Positions 55,743 through 64,000 of a stretch of DNA of 64,000 bases are shown here, piece by piece. The DNA lies in contig NC_081840.1 in NCBI RefSeq assembly GCF_963259705.1, forward strand, positions 116,425,074 to 116,489,073. The letters run 5' to 3'. This DNA comes from Myotis daubentonii (Eukaryota > Chordata > Mammalia > Chiroptera > Vespertilionidae). The notes below the pieces were generated by a model that ran no database searches, was not told the origin of the DNA, and saw only the letters and a program-made list of their open reading frames with translations. Position numbers and translations under genes: made by a program. The number at the start of each line of letters is the position of its first letter. The first letter of the stretch is position 1.

Positions 55743-56966
55743 TAGCCATAGCAATCAGACAAAAAGAAGAAATAAAAGGCATCCAAATTGTAAAAGAAGA
55801 AGTAAAACTGTCATGATTCACAGATGACATGATATTGTACATAAAAAAATTAAGATTCCATCAAAAAATTACTAGATTTAATAAATAAATTAGGAAATGT
55901 AGCAGTATACAAAATTAATACCCAGAAATCTATGACTTTTTTATACACCAATAATGAACGCACAGAAAGAGAAATTAAAAAAAAAATCCCATTTATCAAG
56001 CAACAAAAAAATTAAGATACCTAGGAATAAACTTAACTAAGGAGGTAAAAGACCTGTACTCAGAAAACTATAGGACACTGAAAAAAGAGATAGAGGAAGA
56101 TATAAACAAGTGGAAGAATATACCATGTTCATGGACTGGTAGAATCAACATCATTAAAATGTCCATACTACCCAAAGCCCAAAGCAATCTATAGTTCAAT
56201 GCAATCCCCATTAAAATACCAACGGAATATTTCACAGACCTAGAACAAACTCTCTAAAAATTCATCTGGAATAAAAGAAGACCCTGAATAGCCACAGCAA
56301 TCCTGAGAAAGAAGAACAAAGTTGGAAGGATAATAATACCAGATATCAAGCTGTATTACAAAGCCACTGTTCTCAAAAGTCCCTGGTACTGGCACAAGAA
56401 CAGTCATATAGACCAATGAAAAAGAACAGAGAACCCAGAAATCAACCCAAACCATTATGCTTAATTAATATTTGAAAAAGGAGGCAAGAGCATACAATGG
56501 AGTCAAGACAATCTCTTCAATAAATGGTGCTGGGTAATTTGGACAGATACATCCAAAAACATGACATTAGATCCCTAACTTACACCATGCACAAAAATAA
56601 ACTCAAAATGAATAAAAGACTTAAATGTAAAACAGGAAACCATAAAAATTTTAGAAGAATCCATAGGCAGCAAAATATCAGACATATCTTGTAGCAATAT
56701 GTTTATCAATACAGCTCCTAGGGCAATGGTAACTAAGGAGAAAAACAAATGGAACTACATCAAAATAAAAAGCTTCTGCACAGCAAAAGAAACCATCAAC
56801 AAAATAACAGGAAAGCTCACTGCATGGAAGAACATAGTTGCCAATGTGACATCCAATAAGGATTTCATCTCCAAAATTTAAAGAGAACTCATACAGCTTA
56901 ACAAAAAGAAGATAAAAATAATCAAATAAAAAATGGGTAAAGGACCTATATAGACACTTCTCAACA
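55743..56966 (+). pseudogene. L1 copy 1, inverted 5' segment (RT domain relic)
   Basis: Reads plus strand from the RT region (ATCAGACAAAAAGAAGAAAT) through a catalytic motif written FTDDM (55817-55831; family FADDM) just after an in-frame TGA (55814-55816). It ends at AGGACCTATATAGACACTTC (56941-56960). That is the L1 position where the other segment begins, so the two join as one L1 with a 5' inversion. There are many stops. Confidence 0.85.
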
Positions 56967-57353
56967 GTGTTGATTTGTTAATGGTAGCCATTCTGACAGG
57001 TGTGTGGTGATACCTCCTTATTGTTTTAATTTGTATTCCTTTTAATGATCAGTGACTTTAGCATTTTTTTTCATATGTCTCTTGGCCATCTGTATGTATA
57101 CTTTGGAGAAGTGTCTAATAGGTCCTTTGCCCATTTTTAATTGGATTGTTTGTCTTCCTTTTAAGTTGCCTGAATTCCTTATATATTTTGGATATTAACC
57201 CTTTATCAGATATGTCATTAACCCTTTATCAGATGCCAAATATGTTCTCCTATACAGTGGGTTCCCTTTTCATTTTGATGGTGGTTTCTTTGACAGTGCT
57301 GAAGCTTTTTATTTTTAGGTAGTCTCATTTGTTTATTTTCTCCTTAGCTTCCC
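56967..57353 (-). mobile_element. L1 copy 2, inverted 5' segment
   Basis: On the minus strand it covers ORF2 from GGAAGCTAAGGAGAAAATAA (57334-57353 reversed) to the ATCAACAAATCAAC part (56967). It contains a 22-bp tandem duplication of CATTAACCCTTTATCAGAT (57196-57236). It abuts copy 1 at 56966. Confidence 0.82.
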
Positions 57354-58020
57354 TAGTACACTGCTGGTGGGAATGCAGACTGGTGCAGCCATTATGAAAA
57401 TCAGTATAGACTTTCATCAAAAAATTAAAAACAGAACTGCCATTTGACTTAGTGATCCCATTTCTAGGAATGTACCCTAAGAAAGCTGAAGCATCAATCC
57501 AAAAGAATGTATGCACCCCTATCTCTATAGCAGCACAATTTACAATAGCTAAGATCTGGAAATAGCCCAAATGCCCATCAGTGGATAAAAAAACCAAACA
57601 AGACCTATGATATATTTACACCATGGAATACTATGCAGCAGTAAAAGATAAGGGTTTCTTAGCCTTTAAGACAGCATGGAGGGACTGGAGAGTATTATGC
57701 TAAGCGAAATAAGTGAGTCAGAGAAAGACAAGTATCACATGATCTCACTCATATATGGAATCTAATTAACAAGATAAACTGATGAATAAAATAGATCTGG
57801 AGACATAGAATCATGGAACAGACTGTGGAATCTCAGTCGGAAGGCGGCGGTGGGAGGGTGGGTAGGAAGAGATCAACCAAAGAACTTGTATACATATATG
57901 AATAACCCATGGACAGAGACAATAGGGTGGTGATGACCGGGGTGGGATGAGGCGGGCAGGAAGGGCTAGATGGGATCAATGGGGGGAAAGGAGATATATG
58001 TAATATTTTCAAAAATAAAG
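57354..58020 (+). mobile_element. L1 copy 2, 3' segment with complete 3' end
   Basis: TAGTACACTGCTGGTGGGAA starts the ORF2 C-terminal region and runs through the 3' UTR (CCATGGACAGAGACAATAGG, GGTGGTGATGACC, ATATGTAATATTTTC) to AATAAAGATTTTTTATTTTA TTTT. It follows the inverted part with a gap of about 40 bp of L1 sequence, as expected for twin priming. This is the reference 3' end used to read the other copies. Confidence 0.88.
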
Positions 58021-58188
58021 ATTTTTTATTTTATTTTTTTCATCACCATTTATCCTCCCTGTACCTTCTTCTGCCTTTATACATCCCCCATCCTCTATAA
58101 TCACCACATTGTTGTCTAAGTCTATGAGATAAAATGTCTTCAAATCTTTCGCCTTTTTAATAAAATGTAAATGTCTGTTTATTTTTAA

Positions 58189-58373
58189 TTTATAATAATT
58201 AAAGTTTAATATGCTAATTAGACTGGACATCCTTCAGATGACCTTCTGGATGAAGCCGAGGCTGCGAGGGCCAAGGTGGCCACCACGATGGGCAGGGGAC
58301 GAGGCAGAGGAGGCAGCCACGGTGGCGGCGGGGACCGAGCCCCTTGCATGAATTTCATGCATCAGGCCTCTAG
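58189..58373 (+). mobile_element. Complete very short HeliBat Helitron
   Basis: 5' end near 58189 is degraded (TATAATAATTAAAG) then TTTAATATGCTAATTAGAC and GGACATCC. 3' end: hairpin GCATGAATTTCATGC, then CAGGCCTCTAG, followed by T. Only 185 bp. It is the 5'-sequence relative of the orphan end at 11303. The GGCGGCGGGGACC part is GC-rich. Confidence 0.88.
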
Positions 58374-58379
58374 TTAATA

Positions 58380-58785
58380 GATAATTTCTAAAGCAGTTTT
58401 GTAGAAAAATAGAACAGAAAGGAGAGGCAGTTCTTATGTATTCCTTTTCCCATCTACCCATAGTTTCCTCTGTTATTCACATCTTTCATTAATGTAGTGC
58501 ACTTGTCACAACTGATAACATTATTGTTAACTGAGATCCGTGGGTTGCATTAGGTTCACACTGTGTTGTACAGGTCTATGTATTTACCAAATTTATAATG
58601 TCATGTGTGTAGTGTTACAGTATAATACAGAATAATTTCACTGCTTTAAAGATTCTCCAGTGTTCCATATATGCATCCTCCCCTACCTCCTAAACACCTA
58701 GCACCACTCATGTTTTTATTATCTCTATCATTTTGCCTTTTCCAGAATGTTATATAGTTCAGTGATTTTTCTCCTGCTGTCATCT
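58380..58785 (-). mobile_element. Old L1 3' UTR, minus strand
   Basis: GATAACATTATTGTTAACTG (58513-58532), TAATGTCATGTGTGTAGTGT (58597-58616) and TTTTGCCTTTTCCAGAATG (58731-58749) are in the order of the reverse complement of the old L1 3' UTR. The same consensus appears on the plus strand at 38940-39270. Confidence 0.8.
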
Positions 58786-59076
58786 CAGGTTTATTGTTGA
58801 TCCCACTAGTGAATTTTTCATGTTGGACATAAAATTTTTATTCCATAAATTTTCAGAATTTTGAAATCCCATTACAAAATTCTCATTGATACTTATTTAA
58901 TAATTTATATCAGGTTATTCATATATTTTCTATTTGAGAGGATATTTTCATCATATTTTATTTTGGTATGACTGACTTTAATTATTTGAACAAATTTCAA
59001 ATAGCTTCTTAGAAGTCTATCTTCCTAAGTCCATCACTGGATCCCCTCAAAAATAAAACACCCAGTTCTTAGTGCC

Positions 59077-59110
<34 letters not shown>

Positions 59111-59240
59111 CTGCCAGTGAGTCATATTTTCCTATTTCTTTCTATATCTCTTAAACTTTGTAGGAGACTGGAAATTTTATATAATATATTGTGGAAACTC
59201 TATATTGATCCCTACCTCCACCCTAAGGGTGAATAGAGTT
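58786..59240 (-). mobile_element. Probable old L1/HAL1-type fragment, minus strand
   Basis: The order of TTCTCATTGATACTT, TTCTTAGAAGTC, TATTTTCCTATTTC and GGAAATTTTATATAATATATTGTGG resembles ancient L1/HAL1 leader regions in reverse, with a TG microsatellite inside. It is heavily decayed, so this is a low-confidence name. Confidence 0.4.
59078..59109. repeat. (TG)n microsatellite
   Basis: Pure GT repeat of about 15 units. Confidence 0.96.
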
Positions 59241-59329
59241 AGTACAACTGCCTGTAATCAATGAGGCATGAAGTAGTTTTAAAGATGGACCTAAGCCTTG
59301 CCCCTACAGTTTTACTCCAGTTATACACT

Positions 59330-59588
59330 TTAGAGAAACCTGTAATCATGTGCATAGGAATTGTTTATAAGAATATTCATTATATCAGCATTTGCTGGAG
59401 AGAGTGTAAGAAAGAAGCAATTTAAATGTCTCTCAGACAGAGAATGGATAAATAAATTACAGTACTTTTGCTTAAAGTTGTATTCTACACACAAATGTAA
59501 TATTATTCTAAAATTGTTAAAGTTGATTTTATTGGACACACAAATTTTGTTCTTTTACTATGTTTCTATATTGTATATGTATGAAATA
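59330..59588 (+). mobile_element. Old L1 ORF2 C-terminal fragment, plus strand
   Basis: TTCATTATATCAGCATTTGC, then AATTTAAATGTCTCTCAGAC and GAATGGATAAATAAATTACAG follow the ORF2 C-terminal order (CCCAAATGTCCATCA.. GGATAAATAAATTATGG). It is short and decayed. Confidence 0.6.
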
Positions 59589-59674
59589 CAGGTGTTCCAA
59601 AAAATGTATACACACTTAAACAGCTAATAGCTCAATTTTGAAATTGAGTGTACACATTTTGGGGGGATAGCCTA
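59589..59674. mobile_element. Mariner-type MITE
   Basis: CAGGTGTTCCAAAAAATGTATACAC at the left (59589-59613; written here as two overlapping motifs, CAGGTGTTCC and AAAAAATGTATACAC) is near the reverse complement of the right end GTGTACACATTTTGGGGGGA. TA dinucleotides flank both sides (59587-59588, 59675-59676). A perfect internal hairpin CTCAATTT/AAATTGAG lies at 59631-59648. At 86 bp it cannot encode a transposase. Confidence 0.65.
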
Positions 59675-59849
59675 TATTTGGCACTGAATGTGTAGAAGGA
59701 GAAAATAGTATTTACAACAGACCTGTACTATAAAATAATAAATTGATGCAAGTACTTTAGGCTGAAGAAAAATTATTCCAGTTATAAATTGTATATATGC
59801 AAATGAATAAAAAGTTACAAATAGGGAAAATGCATGCTAAAATATGAAC
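59675..59849. other. Unassigned AT-rich DNA
   Basis: Nothing recognised beyond AT-rich sequence; possibly more old L1. Confidence 0.4.
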
Positions 59850-60614
59850 AGGAAGACTCCACAATATGATATTGAAAATATATAGACTTTAAATATGAAG
59901 TTATAGATAGGTAAAAAGTAAGGATGTGGAAAGGTTATAATATGCAAACACTAATCTTTATAAGTGAAGAGCTCTATTAATATGAAAGTATTCTTCAGTT
60001 AAAGGAATATTAGCCGAAAAAATGAGTATTTCTTTATGATAAAAGGTCAAATGAACAACAAGACAAGCAAATATAAATGTTTGTGCACCTAGTAACAAGA
60101 ATTCAAAATACATGAAGAAAAAATGACAGAAGAGGAAAAAAGAAATTGAGATTCACCAGTATAACTGGTGATTGCAATATTCTTCTCTCCTTACTTAGAA
60201 GAAATGCACTTAAAATTGGAATGGATAAAGAATACTTTAAATTGTTATAAAAACACTTTAATTAACATTAATAAAACACTACATATTCCTTTCAAGTTAA
60301 AATAGGATAGTCAAAATAGACATTATCCTTGGCCACAAACGAAGTCTTATTGAATCTACAACAATTGACTTCATGGAAAAATGTATTTCTTGAAGAGGTA
60401 AAAATTAATTATAAATCAATAACCCAATTCCATCTGGAGCATTTACAAATATTTAGAAATTAAGCAACATACTTTTGAATAAATGTTGGGGTCAAGAAAG
60501 AATTTGCAAAGGATGTTAGAAAAAATTGAATATTAAATGGTATTAACATGAAAATATATCAATAAAATATGAGGACTATAGCTCAAGCAATGCTTAGATA
60601 AAAATGTATTTTAG
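59850..60614 (+). mobile_element. Old L1 ORF2 endonuclease region, plus strand
   Basis: ATGCAAACACTAATC (59942-59956), AATATTAGCCGAAAAAATGA (60007-60026), then TGCACCTAGTAACAAGAATT (60085-60104) and CTTGGCCACAAACGAAGTC (60329-60347) follow old L1 ORF2 endonuclease-to-linker order. All frames are broken. A Ves SINE interrupts it at 60615. Confidence 0.75.
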
Positions 60615-60836
60615 CCGAAACTAGTTTGGCTCAGTGGATAGAGCGTCGGCCTGCGGACTGAAGGGTCCCAGGTTCGATTCCGGTCAAGGGCATGTACCTG
60701 GGTTGCGGGCATATCCCCAGTAGTAGTTGTGCAGGAGGCAGCTGATCGATGTTTCTCTCTCATCGATGTTTCTAACTCTCTATCTCTCTCCCTTCCTCTC
60801 TGTAAAAAATCAATAAAATATATTTAAAAAATAAAA
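60615..60836 (+). mobile_element. Ves SINE with the best-preserved promoter boxes
   Basis: A box TGGCTCAGTGGATAGAGCGT and B box GGTTCGATTCCGGTC (60672-60686) match tRNA internal promoter boxes. The core, CCTCTCCCTTCC-type tract and AATAAAATATATTT tail are complete. AAAATGTATTTTAG flanks at 60601-60614 and 60837-60850, a perfect 14-bp duplication. It lies inside the old L1 and is probably the youngest Ves copy here. Confidence 0.96.
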
Positions 60837-60850
60837 AAAATGTATTTTAG

Positions 60851-61189
60851 TAGTTTAGAAAAAGAGTGTGGTTAAAATAAATGATTTAATCTACTGAATT
60901 AAGAAGCTATAAAAAAATTAAACCCAAATTAGAGGGTAGGGAATAATGAAAATGAGAGTGAATATCAATATAGTAACAAAATAACAAGTTATAGCTAAAA
61001 ATTATTGGAAAAAACAATGCATCTCTGAAAAGCAAAATTAGATCCATTAACCTCTAGCTAGAGGAATAATGAAGAAAAGAGAGAAAACACTAATAATATC
61101 AGAATGACTGTGGCAGCATCATGACATCATTACAGATCCCAGTGAAAAATAAGGGTAACGGTAATGGAGGATCAGGATAAGGGTACAAC
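60851..61189 (+). mobile_element. Old L1 ORF2, continued
   Basis: ATTAAACCCAAATTAGAGGG, then AAAGCAAAATTAGATCCATT and CCTCTAGCTAGAGGAATAATG follow the ORF2 order toward the RT domain. It stops where the younger minus-strand L1 begins. Confidence 0.7.
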
Positions 61190-62192
61190 ATGCTTTTTTT
61201 TAAAAAAAAATATATCTTTACTGTTGACTGCGTTACATATATCCCCTTTGTTGTTGGTTTTGTTATCTTTTGACATTGACCCCTCCTCCCTGGACCTGCC
61301 CCTCCCAAGTCTTCACCACACTATTGTCTGTGTCCATGGGCTATGTATATATGCATATAAGTTCCCCTGTTAATCTCACCCCCACACCTCCACCTTCCTC
61401 CTGAAATGCAACAGTCTGTCCATTGGTTCTATGTCTCTGTATATCTTTTCTTCATCAGTTTATTTTGTTCATTAGGTTCCATATATGAGATGGATCATGT
61501 GATACTTATCTTCCTCTGACTGGCTTATTTCATTTTGCATAATATTCTCCAGGTCCATTCATGCTGCTGCAAACAGTAAGAGTTCTTTCTTATTTTTACC
61601 ACCACGTAGTATTCCACTGTAAAAAGGTAACACTGCTTTTTTTTATCCACTCATCTACTGATGGGCACTTGAGCTGTTTCCAAATCTAACAGTAGCTATT
61701 GTAAATTGTGCTGCTATCAACATAGGGGTGCATACATTCTTTCTGATTGGTCTTTGCATTTCTCAGATGCAAATTAAAACAGATCAGTGACTTTGAACAT
61801 TTTTTCATATGTCTCTTGGCCTTCTGTATGTACACTCTGGAAGAGTGTCTATGTAGGTCCTTTGCTCATTTTTTAATTGGATTGTTTGTCTTCCTTTTGT
61901 TAAGTTGTATGAGTTCCTTATATATTTTGGAAATTAACCCCTTATCAGATGTATCATATCTGATACATTCTCCCGTGAAGTGGGCTCTATTTTCACTTCA
62001 TTGATGGTTTCTTTTGCTGTGCAGAAGCTTTTTATGTTGATGTCGCCCCATTTATTTATTTTCTTCTTAGTTTCCTTTGCCCTAGGAAGATGTATCAGTA
62101 AACATATTGATACGAAAGATGTCTGAGATTTTTCTGCCTATGATTTCTTCTAGGATTGTTATGGTTTCATGACTTGCAGTTAGGTCTTTTAA
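61190..62192 (-). mobile_element. 5'-truncated L1, minus strand, inside old L1
   Basis: 3' UTR (CACACTATTGTCTGTGTCCA) through ORF2 C-terminal region in reverse (GGCTTATTTCATTTTGCATA, GCACTTGAGCTGTTTCC, TTATATATTTTGGAAATTAA) to AGGTCTTTTAA near 62192. An internal deletion near 61755-61785 includes a plus-orientation snippet of L1 (CAGATGCAAATTAAAAC). Confidence 0.88.
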
Positions 62193-63260
62193 GGGATAAA
62201 ACATACTCAATGTTTAAAATTTTAATAAATTGTACCAAATTTAATAAAGCTTTAATGATAGGCCATAGAACTTGTGCTAGGACCCCCAGATAGATCTGTG
62301 AAAAAAAGAAATGAACTTCAACCCCTACCTCATCAAATATGAAAATTGAGTCAAAATAGATTATAGATGTTAATAAAGGTTAGAATTCTAAAATACCTAA
62401 AGGAAATAAAAGAAATTCATTGTGAATTGGATGGTAACAAAGATTTCTTAATTTAACAAAAGGACAAACTGAAAAAAACCAATAAATTGGAATTTATTAA
62501 TTTTTTCTTCAAAACACATTATTAAAAAGTGAAAAAGTAAGCCAAATAATGATAGTATATATTTACATTACCTAATAATACAAAAGGCTTATCACATATA
62601 TGAAACACACATAAAATCAAAATTAAAAGAAAAATAACCAAACCAAATGGATAAAAGATTTTCAATATCTTTAAACTTCCAGAAAATGAAAAATAAAGAA
62701 AGCAAAATTATACATTACTGCATACCAACTTGAAATGCTAAAGTGAAAATAACTGACAATACCAAGCATTGGTGAAGATATGGAGCAAATGGAATTTGTA
62801 TACATTTCTGATGAAAATGCAAAAATGGTATATAATCACTTTAAATATTAGTTTTCTAATGTCTTATCAGGTTATAATACACTTACCACATAATCCCACT
62901 TCCAGGTATTTTCTAAGAAAAAGAAAACCATATAACTACACAATAACTTTTACATGTGTTCACATAAATTTTTTCAAAAAACCCACAAACTAAAAACAGT
63001 CCACATACTAATCAAGTGAATAGATGAACTGACTGTGGTATATTCATTCAATGGAACACAATTCATCACTTAAAAAAATACACTACTGATACATGTAACA
63101 AAATGGATCAATATAAATTCCTTAATTGTTCTTGAAGGCAAGAACAATAAAAGGCATACTGTATGATTCTAAAATGAAGTTCTAGAAAAAGCAACAATAA
63201 TCTATAGTGATAAAAATGAGATCAATACTTGCTTGTTTAATAAGATTGTGTATGTGGTTG
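62193..63260 (+). mobile_element. Old L1 ORF2 C-terminal and 3' part, plus strand
   Basis: CCCTACCTCATCAAATATGA (62321-62340), GGTGAAGATATGGAGCAAAT (62771-62790), ATTCATTCAATGGAACACAA (63042-63061) and TACTGTATGATTCTAAAATG (63157-63176) follow ORF2 C-terminal order. About 2 kb of ORF2 (RT domain) expected between here and 61189 is missing, so a deletion accompanied or preceded the L1 insertion. Confidence 0.72.
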
Positions 63261-64000
63261 TATGTTATTTATCAAAATTCATCTCAATTAATACATTAAC
63301 TTATGTTTTAATGTAAGTAAATTATACCTAAAGTGGATTTGGAAAGTAATACATAGACAAATACATTCAAATAGAACAAGAGAAAAATTAGCAAAATAAT
63401 GTATTTCTACAGATTTCGGGCAAACATTGTAAACAACTTAGAATGTATTTTCCCAGAAATATTATTTGTACATGTACATGTATAAAATCATAAGTGCAAA
63501 AATGAGTTTTTAATATCAAAGAAATATTTTACATGAAAAGAGCACTTATAGATGTTTGTTTTAATACCAAATTTATTAAAATTGTATATTTTTGAAATCT
63601 TATTTCTTTCATTACATGAAAATAGGGACCAATAATAATGTTGTATTAAGTTTGGTTTCCTCACTATGTCTAATCCTTAGTTAATTCCAATGCTTTGAAT
63701 ACAATAGTAGGTGCAGACATAATTATTAATATGGTATATCTGGGTTTCTTCAGACTTTGAGGAATACATTTTTGAAAAGGAGTATGTAAAAAGGAATAAT
63801 CAGAGCTTGTGACAGAATTGTGTTGTAAATTTGTGTAGCAAATCAGGATTTTAAAAAGCACTTTGCACTGCCAAATTTTTTATAGCCTAGCCCTTTGAAA
63901 TATAAGGATTATTTTTCCTTTAAAAATCAGTGAGCAAAGTAAAGTGCCATAATGTTTATTACAGATTTATGTCATGCTGAAAAGCTCATCTATCATTGGG
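63261..64000. other. Unassigned AT-rich DNA to the window end
   Basis: No recognised repeat ends or coding region. Confidence 0.45.

Noticed and set aside
60615..60690. tRNA gene
   Set aside because: The tRNA-like head belongs to a Ves SINE with the usual core, tail and target duplication.

Overview
This window looks like intergenic or deep-intronic nuclear DNA from a vespertilionid (vesper) bat. Two lineage-diagnostic signatures point there. The first is repeated tRNA-derived SINEs with the Ves head (CCCTAACCGGTTTGGCTCAG followed by a GGTTCGATTCCGGTC-type B box). The second is repeated rolling-circle transposons of the HeliBat type, with 5' TC..TATATAATAAAAG ends, a 3' hairpin such as GTGCACAAAAATTTGTGCAC, a terminal GGGCCTCTAG, and insertion between A and T. 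I found no intact protein-coding gene, no convincing cellular exon, no rRNA or tRNA gene, and no microbial content. The open reading frames present lie in decayed L1 copies, in tandem repeats, or in non-conserved AT-rich DNA.

Layout. 0-4 kb: an L1 3' end, a Ves SINE, an older L1 fragment, a possible mRNA 3'-UTR retrocopy joined to a Helitron 5' end, and about 1.9 kb of unassigned DNA. 4.17-13.7 kb: a dead but nearly full-length L1 (5' UTR, ORF1, ORF2, 3' end). It is split near its 3' end by a 3.8-kb head-to-tail pile-up of Helitron ends carrying an older L1 piece and a Ves SINE. 13.7-26 kb: mostly unassigned DNA with an L1 split by a hAT element, (CA)n arrays, MIR pieces, an MLT1 LTR and a Helitron with triplicated 5' sequence. 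26-36 kb: Ves SINEs, a short Helitron, and ancient MIR and L2 DNA. 36-43 kb: older L1s in both orientations, each split by a composite Helitron, the two composites forming an inverted pair. 43-52.6 kb: L1 pieces, an LTR-like unassigned block and another composite Helitron. 54-58 kb: two L1s, each with a 5' inversion, lying back to back. 58-64 kb: a short Helitron, a mariner MITE, and an old L1 split by a Ves SINE and a younger L1.

The most notable pattern is a two-part Helitron. Four loci (12.0-13.6, 37.6-38.6, 40.8-42.0 and 51.4-52.6 kb) carry the same ordered pair, here called B then A. B supplies the 5' end and has no visible 3' hairpin; A directly follows and supplies the hairpin and CTAG. 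Three of the four share the same unusual B/A junction. This suggests that B lost its terminator and now travels with A as one element. A-type elements carry an inverted pair of CTCF-core-like motifs (CCACCAGGGGGCAG). B-type 5' ends carry octamer, CCAAT and YY1-like motifs. All functional statements here are inference from motif reading; no search or alignment program was run.
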